The notes under the pieces: generated by a model
Database searches by the model: none
What the model saw: only the letters and a program-made list of their open reading frames with translations
What the model was told of the DNA's origin: nothing
Assembly: GCA_963576735.1 (NCBI GenBank)
Contig: OY755173.1
Span: forward strand, 7,472,873 to 7,536,872
Reading direction: 5' to 3'
DNA from: Bedellia somnulentella
Taxonomy: Eukaryota > Arthropoda > Insecta > Lepidoptera > Bedelliidae
DNA length: 64,000 nt
Translations under genes and position numbers: made by a program
Shown here: positions 11,465 to 24,469 of the stretch, one piece after another
Layout of the letters: every line of letters begins with the position of its first letter
Position numbering within the stretch: the stretch's first letter is position 1

Positions 11465-14367
11465 CTAAACATAGTATGACTTACTAAACTTACAATTAAG
11501 GTTTGAATCTTTATATTAATAGTAATCACTCACTTTTGACGTGTCTTAATATCAATTCATAAAATAAACCAAGTCTCCATTATAAAAATACATATTTTAA
11601 AACTAATGCATAAGTCTCGAAACTAATAAAAGAATATTAGGAGAAGCATAAAAGTTTAGTAACATTATGAAGAACGGAGAAACTAGTATGATAAAATTGG
11701 AACGAAATCCAATGTTCCATTGAAATGTGAGTCACGAGGCGACAGGACATTCTCATCTAATTCCCGCCAACACTTAGTTCACTTGTTAAAAAGTTTCACA
11801 CTAACAAAATTGCAATTCTATATCTGTGTCTGTAAAACGCTTCGTGATAGTTACTCTTTTAAGTAGTTGAGTCGTAGAATTGCTAAAAAGCACGTCTCAG
11901 GACTTGCAATGCCGTTCCCGACTAGTTCTAATCTCCGCCTCCTTGCTTGGAAACTTGGAAGACTTGTGTAAACAGATATTTAAGGTTTCTATTCTTGGTT
12001 ATCTTGTTTTGAATATGGTAAACCGAGATATTCTGAAAAGTTTGGTAATAGTTTGCAAGTTACCGAAACATAATATTACAAAGCGTTAGATACAGTAAGC
12101 CCGTAGATAAGTAAAACAGTACTGAGCAAAAATCAATAAATAAAGATACTTTAAAATAAATGAGTAAAATATAAGAAAAAAGAAACATGTATTTCATGTG
12201 GTTTTCTGGCTCTAGCTCTCATGATAAATAAAATTTACTGCAAATTTTTAATGATTGCTTATAAGTGGTCATGAAATTCATACATTTTATTTATAATATG
12301 TTGATTATATATACTTTAAAAAGAGTGTATTGGACCCAACATAGAATCATATTTTCACGGCCATCAACTGTAGTATTGCCGCCAATTAAAATATAAAATT
12401 ATATATAATGCTAATTTGATATAACAATATCTAGTTAAAAATATTTGTTTTATAATGATGTAATGCAAATAGTTTGTCAACCAATAAACGAGATTCCCCT
12501 ACCGAGCTTAGATCATGCGTGGCGTTATTATCCATGATTACGTAACCATCTTTGACATTAATTTTTCCAGTGCATTTCCGCATGATGCCACTCCGGACAA
12601 TTATGTCATGCATTTTTCCTGTGACCCATTTCACTTGTTTGTCTCCGAGAGTACGTTAGTCGTTTATACAGCCGCATAACCAGTTTGTGTCAACCAACCC
12701 GAAAGTCTAACACTGAATGATATTACGTGCTCACCTGCGCTCCGCAAACCTTTATTCAACTTTTGCACTTTTTCAACTTCTAATAGTGTAACATTGTGCG
12801 AGTTCAAAAAAGCAATTTCGCGGCCTTACTCCCTACCAGTCGCCATTTTATGGTAATGACGTTCTGTCGCGTCTATAGCATTGTTCAAAATTGTACAATT
12901 CCTGTTTGAAAAGTGCGACCGCGGTTTTCAGGTGCCTTATACAATGGCGCGAGTTAGTTTGAGAATCTTTGTTTGGTTACTGGCGGATACAGTTAGAAAT
13001 TCGAAGTGGAATATTTTCCCAAAGTGCGGTGCATTGCGCGGCTTTGTTGTTTGAAATGTGTTTATTTGAGTACTTTAATCTTTTACGCCTTTCTTGGGGA
13101 AGTTTATGGTTTAGAAGTTTCGTAACAATAGTTTATAGTCAAGCAAATATATCATGTTCAGTAATAGGGTTTGGATTTAGCACGTAGTAAGATGGGCAGG
13201 CATCGAACGGGCAACCGGGCGAGGCTGTTCCGGCCCACTGATCACGAAGCTTATCAGGCCGATAACACCGCTCCTAGAATATATGAGAACGGATATAATG
13301 TCGGATCGGAACATAATATTGCTTCTTATTTGTTATTATGTTCTTGTCATATTACTTTGGGTTATTTCACCGCTCTGCTTTGAAGCTGTAGTCACTTTGT
13401 AATGCGTCTTTTTATTATATGTGTTTTTATGCCATTGTCAGTCATATATGTTATTTAAACATATGAATATATTCGTCATTCAAGTTAGTGAAGTAAAGTT
13501 GTGGTGTAAAATTCGTTATATACTACTTATAAAGAGATTTTAGGAAATTAATTATTAAGGCAATAAAAACCACATATTCTGAAATTAGATACCAATTTCA
13601 CATCAGATAACAAACTCTGGGAAGACTCAAATCTAGGGTACAATCAGAACAACTTGTAAAGTACTTCTTATAAGCAAAAACTTTAAAAGTGGATTTGGTT
13701 CTTGCGGCAGTTATGAAACTGGGACTAGTACTTATTTCCCAAATTAGTTTTGAACTAGCACGATTATATTGAAACTTGCAAGCAGTCCGATTGGCCCAAT
13801 CTGTACTTGACTGCTGCAAGTTTCTCAAGACTCTGTAAAATTGAACGCTACCTAGCCTTAGATTGAAAACTAGTCTTCCTCTATAACTGCCTACAAAATT
13901 AGTTGGTAAATATATTTATGATGTCCTTCTTTCGAAGTAAAATATATACAGATAATCCGTATTACATAAAATTGCACTGCATGATAATGAGTGACATAGC
14001 CAAAACTATATAGCAATAACTCTTTACCAACAAATACTTACCAAATGTTGTATTCCCACAAGACATAGCCCCGCGATGATAAAGCCAACGGGAATCAAAA
14101 CCCTGAAATCGGTTTATACTTAATGCATTACAGCAATCACTACTAATAACCACTTCGATTTACATTTAAAAATACAGCTAATAATAAGCAGTAAGCAACG
14201 CTAACTTGTTCAAAGCTCAAATATAACAGCTAGCTAGTACAAACATGAGAATACACAATAACTCGTAACAACAGGCCATTTAACACAATTCGTACGGAAA
14301 CCAGAAATAAAAGCAAAGCGCAATTCGATTTTAATCATTAAAGACTGTTTAAAACGTTAAAGTTTTT
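11465..14367. other. AT-rich non-coding stretch
   Basis: Either upstream intron of Rbp6 or intergenic DNA. No supported gene. A more GC-rich patch at about 12,760-13,310 contains one small open frame, listed separately. Confidence 0.5.
13192..13383 (+). CDS. Possible small ORF, unrecognised (63 aa)
   Basis: An ATG at 13192 opens a 63-codon frame starting MGRHRTGNRARLFRPTDHEA. The first 40 codons or so are basic and polar and more GC-rich than their surroundings; the last 20 are hydrophobic and AT-rich, as random translation would be. It follows a CpG-containing patch (12,760-13,180) that could be promoter-like. I recognise no domain. It could be a first coding exon, a small protein or chance, and no convincing splice donor was found. 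Confidence 0.15.
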   Translation: MGRHRTGNRARLFRPTDHEAYQADNTAPRIYENGYNVGSEHNIASYLLLCSCHITLGYFTALL

Positions 14368-14658
14368 CATTTTGTAAATTTATTAATTTTATTTTCATTT
14401 AGCCTTGTAGTGTCGGCTTAGAATAACACTACCCCATTTCTACCCGTGGGTAATCGTAAAAGGCGACTAAGGGTATAGGGGTTTTGAAGTAATCTTTGGG
14501 CGATGTGGTTGGAAACCCGTCACCTACAATTATTTATCATTACCATCTTTTCCCCACTCAACTTCCAAAAGTGGCTTAGGAGTTTCTCATTCCAAAGCTC
14601 TGGCTACCCCGTTAAGGGATTTATAGCCGTGAGTATATGTATGTATGCATTTTGTAAA
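14368..14658 (+). mobile_element. SINE-like retroposon with 11-bp TSD
   Basis: The element body is 14379-14647. It is flanked by the direct repeat CATTTTGTAAA at 14368-14378 and 14648-14658, a target-site duplication. The head reads tgtagtgtcggcttagaata. A ggttggaaaccc stretch resembles an RNA polymerase III B box (tentative). The tail ctctggctacccc...gccgtgagtatatgtatgtatg resembles the end of the LINE at 36.1 kb. No open frame. Related copies lie at 11,376, 24,197 and 25,781. Confidence 0.85.
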
Positions 14659-16552
14659 ATGCTATAATAAACAAAACTTAGCGAGCGTCACGATATAAAA
14701 AAATGCATTTAATTAATTGTATAGCTATTCAATAATATATAACATGAAATATGGGTGCCCTGTATACCCATGAGGTACATATTAAATACAATATATATTG
14801 GTCATAGTAACACGACCCATCAAATTGCTCAAGCAACCTCGGAAAAACTAAAACTTAAACCTCCGTGAAATGTGAACGTGAAACAATTTCACTGTTTAAA
14901 TCCATCTTATTTTGTACCCTTATCTCCGTCAAAGAACCCCAAGAATTTCCGAACTCCCTATCGAATGAAAATTTAACAAACTAAAACGTGAACGAAACGA
15001 ACCGTGAAAACAAATATTTTATCACGTTCAAACATTGCACTGCACAAATCAGATTTAAGAAAGCTTATTTATATGGAAAACCGTCGTGTACTATGTATTA
15101 CAGCTGGATACTACTTCTCTACAAAGCACCTCGTTTTTTCTTCGTTAGCGTCGAGTATCGGAAATGATAATCTATCATTTGGCGTTCTCGCTTTTTGTTC
15201 GTTTGAATTGGATTAATTCCATTTTATATTCAACTTGTTCCTTATTTTGTTTTATTGAAAAGTTATTGTTATTTTGTAATTGTTTAGTATTGAAATGAAT
15301 TGTTCGTTATATTCTAGACTCATAAATATGGTTTGGCCTAAAGAACAGAGATACAATTGACGACCATTACTCATTTATTAAATAATTAAAAGATCTTAAT
15401 CTCATCATAAAAAAATCCTTAATAACAAATCCTGAAGAAATGTTATTAAATAAATGTGTTTAGTTCCTAACACATTTCATCTAAAAACTAAAACAGTAAT
15501 AATAGCCCGAAAACACACAAAAGTCCAATTCGTAAACATGTCTGAAATATCAACCGGGGATAACAAGAAGTCACGGGGGCTTCATTACAACGCGAAGTCT
15601 CCCAGGGAATGCACCGCCACTTTTCACGGGAACAAAACAGGATACCAACAGGAACCCGGGATGCCACGCAAGTATAATATATCAGGAAGATGCCCCAGGG
15701 AATAAAGAAAAGTCCACTAAAACGAAGCCGTTGTTTTTCCTTTTTTGTCACTGGGAAAATAGATTTAAGTTTGTTACGGCGTTTTGAAGCAAAAGTGAAT
15801 TTATGATAATACTCGTGTACCATTTACCTATTTTTGTGCTACAAATGGGATCTTTTAGATTTGTTCGACAAATTGAACGGAAAATGTTTGTTTTTACGTT
15901 GCTGTATGGACAAAAACTTTACTTTTCATTTATCTGTAACTTATTTAAGTTTGAAACATTTAGTAATGAGTCAAATAACTGTGTGATTAAACAAAAGTTA
16001 AATTCATTTACTTGGATATATTTTTTTGTATAATTCAATTTTAATTCGTTTCGTTGAACTCAGCGAAAAAACATTACCAAAACAGTGAAGTCATGCTAAA
16101 ATATAAATAAAATTATTTCCAAGATTTACAATAACTTAATAAAAATACAAGATTCATTTCCAAGATAAACTATAACTTAATAAAAAAAATAAGTAAATGT
16201 TTTTGCTCAAGAGTAAACCAAGCCTTGGGCACGCTACAAAAATCTACAGGATATTTTTATTATGATTTCTAGGAAATATGTTGCCTGTACTAGCAATTTT
16301 CACTGCAATGCAATCGTGGCGTAACAACAAGTCAATTTTCCATCATTAGAGATAATCTCGTTCGCGGTTAAGTGTTGAGGATGTTTACATGAAATTGCTA
16401 CCCGTTTCATGATACACTATTACATTTTACACTAAGACTGAATGTGGAATCTAACTATTTAGCACACATAAATAGTAACGTTTCATTTTAGAACCTTATC
16501 GTTTTATGATACATGTTTCATTCAGTCAGTGCATTCAGAAAAAAAACTTTTG
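14659..16552. other. AT-rich non-coding stretch
   Basis: No supported gene. A more GC-rich patch at about 15,543-15,712 contains several cccaggga or cccggga motifs. It may be a fragment of an unidentified element; its open frames on both strands look fortuitous. Confidence 0.4.
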
Positions 16553-16919
16553 TAATTTATGGTTAAAAGAACTTACCTAAGTGAATTTCTACCAAAATTA
16601 TATGAAATGTTACATCCGAAGAGATTTAGTAAAACCATGTAGTCCGATCCAGGATACACTGCATGGTCACACCGTTCAGAGCGAAAATAACGATTTTTCA
16701 ACTCATTCCGTTCACCAATCGGTCTCTCGCCCTCCAATCTCGTTCCTATGTTCGGTTCTTCATTTATTTTAGAGGTATCTTAGCTGTGAATTTGCAACTG
16801 AAGGGTTAGATAGGTTCACCTTTCTCTGGGTTAGGGTGGGTACTAAATCTCTTCGGATGTAACATTTCATATAATTTTGGTAGAAATTCACTTAGGTAAG
16901 TTCTTTTAACCATAAATTA
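16553..16919. mobile_element. Fold-back element with perfect 79-bp inverted arms
   Basis: The left arm 16553-16631 and right arm 16841-16919 are exact reverse complements by eye. They surround about 209 bp of unique sequence. The outermost bases read TA-ATTTATGG...CCATAAAT-TA, which would fit a TA target duplication as used by Tc1/mariner-type MITEs, but the palindromic ends make this ambiguous. No transposase is encoded. Part of the left arm and interior (16623-16762) recurs, inverted, at 21,263. Confidence 0.8.
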
Positions 16920-16963
16920 TATTTCAATGTTACATCCTCAAGATTTAGTAAAACCATGTAGAT
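16911..16963 (+). repeat. Adjacent direct partial copy of the fold-back element end
   Basis: Immediately right of the fold-back, the sequence aatgttacatcctcaagatttagtaaaaccatgtag matches the inner arm and interior start at 16604-16645, in direct orientation and with small differences. It also matches the outer part of the inverted copy near 21,390-21,425. This points to nested or rearranged copies of one family. Confidence 0.7.
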
Positions 16964-19225
16964 GTTTAGAGTTCTGGTTGCAAATTATAACATGTATTTG
17001 GTTAAATAAATTATTGCAAACAATAAAATTATTACAATTAAAGGTATTGGTGAAAGTCCATTTCCCATTAAATTTCAAAGTATTTAAAAACTGTCATTTA
17101 CTACTAAAACTAGTATAATACCAAAAGTCAAAATACATATTTTGTTTATCACATATAGGATGATAAAAAATAAAGCTATACCAAACAGGTCGACTAGCCA
17201 GTCTATCTACTTGCTTTCTTAAACTACCAATGGGCATCCCTGATCAGTACGCAGCCAAAAAGTGTTTATGTCATTGTAAATGTAAAATGATTAACGAAAA
17301 TTTCTTTCAAAATAGAAAGATGAATCTTTTGCAAAGATGTAGCAACTATATCTTGAGATCTATACAAGAAGATAAGAATGCTTTCTTAAATTTATTTTTA
17401 AGAATAATATTTATAAATTACTTATACTCCCGAGATTAAAATACAATTATATTTATATGCTTAGGAATAAGTCCAAACCAAGAGGAAAGGTTTGATTTGA
17501 ATTTGTCGCCAAACTGTTGTTGGTTGATTAATTTAAGACATTAAACTTATTAATGAGTGCACTCTGTATTTGATACACCATACCTATAGAGGTATAATAG
17601 TACTTACTATTGCCAACCATATATACATGTATATATATATGACCATACCATAGTTAACAATATTTTAGACGATTTCAGTAGAAACTGCTTAACTAATTCG
17701 ACTAGAAAAATAATCAGAACAAGACAGAATTAACAATGCTTTCTTTTTGTTAGACTTTTGGTAATAGACATTATTATAATATCTTTAAAGTTTATAAGAT
17801 TTTCTTAAAGATATTTTCTGACTTAATAAATAAATAAAAAAGAGAGAGCCTTTGAATTTGTTAAGGCCAAAAAAAAAAAAGTCTGTATTTCTTCACCTTT
17901 ATTTTATATATGTCGAATGTGCAAAAAAGGGAACATTGAGAATTGCAGTTTCAAGGTACAAATGGAATGAAAAAATATTATAAGCATGAAGATCATGTTG
18001 CAATCAAGAATATTATTGTATTAAAATTAAATATAACATATGTATAAATATTATACAATATGTTTTGCTTGTGATATAAATAGGTATATTTATGACTCGC
18101 CTTGACAGAATATGTGTTTTAGTTATACATAGGTTTACGAAAATATTGTTTGGTTGCTAAAAGCGGCGATCGACAGTCACTGCACACCCAAACGGGAACC
18201 AATGGCGTGAGATATGATTGTATGTATACATACAAAACAAAAAACGATAGCATGCTCTCGATTACTATCCAATTGAATAAAAGTAAATTATTGACGTAAG
18301 AAATATAAGGGAATTTCATACCTACCCTGCTACATACCTGCGATATGCTTTTGTATAGTAATATTTCTAAAACCAACTAGATTCAAACCCAATAAAAGGG
18401 AACTATCTTCAGTTCGTTTTGACCTCGTATGACCATGAAAAGACCATAGACATAAAAATAACCGCCCTTGCATGCGGATCCATAAGCAGTTATAAATACG
18501 TTCTGCAAAAGGCGATTCAGATAAAATGTAATGATAAAAGTTTAGTGTAAAAACTTCCAAAGACCAACTGCTTTTTATATATAATTTTTATATTAGAAAA
18601 TTATTTATTTAAATATGTAGAAATATATGAACAAGTAACAAATTCAAATTTGTATGTTGGCAATTGCAAACACGTAAGTGGTTTTGCGATGGAGAGGTTT
18701 CAATTGTGTCAGTTATGCTATTGGAGCCCTGTATTTACTAAATACCAACAGAGACATTCGTAAAGATAAACGGTAAGGGTAATGGTCTAGAAGGAAAACG
18801 ATAAAATTTATCAAGTTTGTGAAAACTACATTTTTTCGTGTTCTTTACTTTTGGTAAAGGCATACGTACAATTGCTAAAAGAAACAAAATGTAAGATTCC
18901 TTTGAATCTATTGTGTTATTCGAGATGATTCCCTTATGATCTCTGAATGAATTTCTCGGTTTAAGAACTAATCTACAATCTCAATCACACGTATATGAAT
19001 ATTTGTATATAATACATATATTTCATTTAAAACACATGAATAAAACGTTTCTGGTACGTGGCCCTCAAAAATTTCAAAAATTAGTTGTAATAATGAATTT
19101 TATGAAAAAAAATTCTTACACCCTTCCACGACGTCATAATTTACAAAGATATGAATGGATCATCAGCATCATCAGCACCTATGTGCATTGTGACGACACT
19201 GAGTGTACCTGTGAGCGTCTAGCAG
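16964..19225. other. AT-rich non-coding stretch
   Basis: No supported gene. It contains only simple AT-rich runs, for example tatatatata near 17,630 and a poly(A) run near 17,870. Confidence 0.5.
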
Positions 19226-19294
19226 GTGGCGGCCGGCGGCGGTGGCGGCGGCGGCAGTGACGCGACACGTCCATCACGGTCTTCATCACGGCAG
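19226..19294 (+). CDS. Possible Gly-rich 69-nt exon (low confidence)
   Basis: A GC-rich block in AT-rich DNA is bounded by an acceptor-like cgtctagcag and a donor-like cacggcag|gtacaa. It is 69 nt long, phase 0-0, and in that frame encodes seven consecutive Gly followed by a Ser/Arg-rich stretch. Musashi-family proteins can carry low-complexity segments outside their RRMs, so an upstream optional Rbp6 exon is conceivable. The polypyrimidine tract is weak, and a plain GGC/GCG repeat explains the block equally well. Confidence 0.2.
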
Positions 19295-19822
19295 GTACAA
19301 GCACAACCGTAGCGAGCGGGGACAGTTGCGGCGGCGGTCTTGTAATGCCATGTGGGCATCATAATTAGACAGCAAGATAGTCCGTCGTCTTTTGTATGTG
19401 GGTAATAATGAAAACTATTTTAATTTTTGTTTGTGAGTAATAATGAAAAACATTATTACCATGTGATTATTCAAAATAATGATGTTGATTTATCCATAAC
19501 AAGGTTATTGGAAATGTAACTAAGAGCCAAAAGGCAATCAAAGCTGATATTGTGTTTGTGATTTTTCCAAACTATTATTACGGCAAAGTCAGCACCTCAA
19601 GTGAAATTCACTGAGTAGATTATCAGGTACCTGTCGATATACTTACCATCATACTGTTTCATGTTAATCCTGCTGGGATATATAACCCCAATGTTCAGAG
19701 AACTCGTCAGTGATGGGAACTATGGTCGTTTCGACCTTTAGGTTCTTCTTGCTTGGGTACGTCATTCGTACTGGTTCGTATGACACATTATTTTCCGACA
19801 ACTCAACGTTTTTATAGTAAAA

Positions 19823-20580
19823 ACTTACGGTCGGTGCACACCGTATTATTTAATATACATGTAGTAACTATTTACTGATTGATGATAATGCTGAAATGAA
19901 TAAAGCTACTTTCTGGGAAGTATCTCGTACAACCACTTTAGGAAAGCGCATGCCAATTGATCTTCTGGATAATATCTCGTATTACCTCTTTAAGAAGATT
20001 AAAAAGTTGTCGATGTATAATATTATTCATTGTGATAACGTACGGTAGGTGCACACCGTATTATTTCATATACATGAAGTGACTATGTACTGATTGATGA
20101 TAATGCTGAAATGAATAAAGCTACTTTCTGGGAAGTATCTCGTACAACCACTTAAGGAAAGCGCATGCCAATTGATCTTCTGGATAATAACTCGTATTAC
20201 CTCTTTAAGAAGATTAAAAAGTTGTCGATGTATAATATTATTCATTGTGATAACGTACGGTAGGTGCACACCGTATTATTTCATATACATGAAGTAACTA
20301 TGTACTGAATGACGATAATGCTGAAATGAATAAAGATACTTTCTGGTAAGTATCTCGTACAACCACTTTAGGAAGGCGCATGCCAATTGATCTTCTGGAT
20401 AACAACTCGTATTACCTCTTTAAGAAGATTAAAAAGTTGTCGATGTATAATATTATTCATTGTGACAACGTACGGTAGGTGCACATTGTATTATTTAATA
20501 TACATGTAGTAACTATGTACTGATTGATGATAATGCTGAAATGAATAAAGCTACTTTCTGGGAAGTAGGTATCTCGTACA
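19823..20580. repeat. 215-bp tandem repeat, about 3.5 copies
   Basis: The marker ggtgcacaccgtattattt (or close variants) starts at 19833, 20048, 20263 and 20478, giving a constant 215-bp period. Copies are nearly identical and share tgataatgctgaaatgaata, cttctggataa and the tail gttgtcgatgtataatatta. The last copy stops at about 20,580 and is followed by a poly(A) run. Confidence 0.95.
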
Positions 20581-20689
20581 AAAGAAAAGTATTTAAAAAA
20601 AAAAAAAAAAACCTTTTGGTATAACGCCTTATCACGTTTTGAAATTTTAGTAGTTGGTTATACATATTAATCATGTCACCTTTTGTGGG

Positions 20690-21000
20690 ATATCTTGTAA
20701 AACCAGTTCAAGAAAATACATTATGACAATCAATGTTCTGGTTAATATTCCTTATTATCTCTTTAAGAAAATTTTAATATTGAACATCTTTACTGTTTTT
20801 ATGATTCATGACACTTTCTACGCTGTATCGCGTAGGTAAAACCACTTTAGATATACATTACCTCAATCTTCTGGGTAATATTACATTACTTATTATCACT
20901 TTAATAAGACTAAAAAGTGGGTCATTGATAAAGTTAATTAGAATTATGTCACTTTCTGCGCAGTATCGCACCATCACTTAAAAAAGTGGATTGAAGAAAA
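20690..21000. repeat. Decayed copies of the 215-bp repeat
   Basis: Segments at about 20,690-20,790 and 20,820-20,920 still align loosely with the repeat: tatctygtaaaacca, caatcttctgg, the ctctttaagaaaat block and the cactttctgcgcagtatcgc block. Older, diverged copies therefore flank the homogeneous array on its right side. Confidence 0.6.
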
Positions 21001-21262
21001 AACTGTATAAGTATAATAACTCATTAAGGGGCTTAAGAACATAAAATGATTATATTACTCACCGCCATTTTTGCCGCCAACTATCAAAAATGAATTTACA
21101 TATATAGTATTTCGGAGGTAGGTCCTTGTCAATTCATATATTTACTTGAACAGTCATTATACACTGGCATTTTCTAGCTGAAAAGCTGAAACTGTATGAT
21201 TGTAACAATTTCTATTTTACGGAGACGAGACGTGTTTCCAATGCAGCACACCTAAAAAGAAT

Positions 21263-21425
21263 GAAGAACCGAACATAGGAACGAGATTGGAGGGCGAGAG
21301 ACCGATTGGTGAACGGAATGAGTTGAAAAATCGTTATTTTCGCTCTGAACGGTGTGACCATGCAGTGTATCCTGGATCGGACTACATGGTTTTACTAAAT
21401 CTTGAGGATGTAACATTGAAATATA
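21263..21425 (-). mobile_element. Inverted second copy of the 16.6-kb element interior
   Basis: The reverse complement of about 21263-21402 is identical by eye to 16623-16762, from gatttagtaaaacc through cggtctctcgccctcc to gttcggttcttc. Further right it continues as cttgaggatgtaacattgaaatata, matching the partial copy at 16,911-16,963. The two loci form a 4.6-kb-spaced inverted pair. Confidence 0.85.
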
Positions 21426-24184
21426 ATCAATATATTGTCTACATTGTCAAAACTCGTGATTGTGTAAAAGGCCAGTTAGAAATGTTTGGTTTTTACAGTC
21501 CGAAATTCTTAGCTATCAATCTGTTAGTTTCGTAATATTTATTGCCTTGGATGCTAAACTGTAAAACTATAAAATACAAGTATAACCTTAAAACTAAAAA
21601 CGTCTGCAAGCACCAAACTGATCCAAACATTTAATTTCCATCGCAATACCGTGGCCCATTTTGTTCAAGCGATATAACACATGTTGGCATGACGTCATTA
21701 AGTCACGCTTACGCCTCGATCTTGAAGAAGCATCTTGAGCGACCACCTGCTGCAAGTCCCTGCATATGCATGATCTGCTGCATATTAATATTCCGTGGAT
21801 CAGTCGGGCGTCTTTATGCAATTGTGGTGCGACTCGGCTTATTCGCTCGCGTTTTGCAGCAGCATTTTTAAATTTCCTACGCTCAACTCAACCGTGTGGA
21901 GCGAAATATTTATAAGTATTTCGTTCCAGATCGTGACATTCGATTTGTTTTTAATTGCAGTTTGAGTTTTTTGGTTTATATGCTGTCTTATTTAGTTTGA
22001 TATAATCTCTGAAAAAAAATGAGTCTAGTTTGTAAATAAGATTAATTGTTTCAATATCAATTAGTTTCAGCACTTTAACAACGGTTCTTCATTTCAAAAT
22101 TTTAATGCATCTCTTCTTTCCAGATTAGTTAAAAAATCTACACTACACTTTTAAAAAAAATTGTGCTGTTTTCATGTACTTGTATTAATTTAGAACAAAC
22201 TTACAATCTTAAATTTTGCTTAAATCTCAGTACATGTAATCAATGTAATTAATTACCATCATCAAAACCAAATATCGAGTTAGGCAACTATTAGAAGGAA
22301 CCCAACATGAATTGAACATTTTGCAGATTAGACGTATCTCTACACCATTATGTCATGTTACTGTTAATATTCGAATTTGGTTGCTATGATTATATTTTGG
22401 CTTGTTGAATTTCTCTAATTTTGTTAATTAAGGTAATGTTGATATGTGCTTATTTGGTTTCGATAACAAACGTCGGTTTGACATGAACAATAACTAACAA
22501 AAGAAAACATCTCTATATATTTATTTTATTTTACTGATCATCATCAGCAATATACATAATATTTAGCATAAAAATCTTATAAGTAAATTTATTTCATAAA
22601 CTAAAATAAAATAACACTTCCTAAATATCTTCACGATAGACTTAAGTGATATAAAAAATATTGTTAGTGTTATGAAAAAATGAGAGGAAAAACTAATGCA
22701 AAGAAAACAAATTTCATAAAAATATATAAAATGAAAAAGTGTGTGCGTTCGCTGATTAACCGTAACATATTATGTAGAACGGTAAGACAGCCATCAAGGC
22801 AGAGCAGGTCATGTCATTGTCGTAAATGTTAATGAGTTCAACAATTACGAGACGCAAGCCTCGAAGGCTCCGACCGAAATTGAACTTTCGCCCTCAATTT
22901 ATCGAATCCAAGAAATACTAGTTTATAAACTCCTTGAACAAGTTTAATTAAAAAAGGTGGAGCCTCGGGTAATCAGTTGATGATAAAACTTGAAATAAAT
23001 AGAGGTTGCCACAGTGTGTTTTATTGCTTCCCGTTTTTCATTTAGCTGTTTGCGCTTGTCTCTCCAGATTTCTTGGTATTATAATATTATTTGTTCTTCT
23101 TTTCATTATGTAACAGCGTTGATTTAGTTCCATTGGATAGATTATGTTTCAACTTGATAGTAAGCAAGATTTAACAGCCATGCTAGATTTCAGAGTATTA
23201 TACGTATTATATTTTATAGTAGAGATAATACACATTAAAATAACATATTTATTACAATTTGTGGCTTAAAAAATATATGACAAAGACATGACCCAAAAAA
23301 GAAACACAAACATGAGTTTTCAAACTAAAAGTAAATAAATTCCAATACCTTTCATTTTCTTTTAAAATATGCAAGATTTTGAGTATGTCATCCTAAAAGT
23401 ATGTGACCAAAGAAGCTCGGCATCATTAATGTTAAAGTGTCCCTATTGTTTCTGGAGTGGCCGTCCTTGTATTTTACAAGCCGCCATCTTTTCGAAGCGA
23501 GCCACTCGTTTTGTATAGCTGAAATTTTCTTTTGATACTATATGAAAGGCTCACTCTTTGTGGTCACATCCTTTTTGAATACTTAATTACTGCACTAAAA
23601 TCACACTGCTTTATATCTTTTATGCAAGACTTGTATCGATTTTTATTTGTACATTTTCTTTGTCTTCGTGATATACTTACAAATTGAAAAGAAAAATATT
23701 TCCTCTATTCGTCAATGAGGTTGAGCATGCAAAACACTTTGGTAATCCTATTAAGGCGATTTGCTTACCAATTTAAAAATAATTGTATTTTTTTTCCATT
23801 CCACAAAAATTCTTAAAAAATTTAATATCATTTTGTAAAGGTTCCTAAAAAAATTACTTCAACTCGTATTATACAACACTATTTGTTTCTACGCCACGAA
23901 ATTTGATGATGACGTCAATATCCACATCTAGTCTACGAAGATTTACCGTAGCCATTCAATTTCGTAGATACATCAATAAAATACTACTTATGCGCCAAAA
24001 AGTAGTTGCATATTTTTTTTTATTGATTACAACAATAAGTCGGTGGAACGTTCACAGACAAAATAGTATACATTTCTGTTAAAAATATAAATTGATGTTG
24101 TTCAGCAGAGTGCTAAATCTAAACCAATTTATTAAAATACGTTCGTTTCTTGTGTATTACATAAAACTAAGACTAAAAAACTAG
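21426..24184. other. AT-rich non-coding stretch
   Basis: No supported gene. Two perfect TGACGTCA palindromes occur in or near it (21690-21697 and 23910-23917). Confidence 0.5.
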
Positions 24185-24469
24185 ATTTGAAATCAACATA
24201 CATACATACACTCACGGCTATAAATCCCTTAACGGGGTAGCCAGAGCTTTGGAATGAGAAATTCCTCAGCCACTTTTCGAAGTTGATTCGGGAAATAAAT
24301 GTGATAGTAATAATAAATGTTTTTGGTGACGGGTCTCCAACCACATCGCCCAAAAATCACTTAAAAACCCCTATACCCTTAGTCGCCTCTTACGATCACC
24401 CACGGGTAGAAATGGGGTAGTGTTATTCTAAGCCGACACTACACGGCGAATCAAAATATTTGAAATCAA
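24185..24469 (-). mobile_element. SINE-like retroposon with 12-bp TSD
   Basis: The element body is 24197-24457 on the minus strand. It is flanked by the direct repeat ATTTGAAATCAA at 24185-24196 and 24458-24469. It is full length by comparison with the 14,379 copy: head tgtagtgtcggcttagaata, middle ggttggagacccgtcacc, tail ctctggctacccc...tgtatgtatg. The perfect duplication shows retroposition rather than segmental copying. Confidence 0.9.

Noticed and set aside
15488..15823. 111-aa minus-strand open frame
   Set aside because: No recognisable domain, overlaps an opposite open frame, and the sequence looks like a GC-rich repeat fragment rather than a gene.
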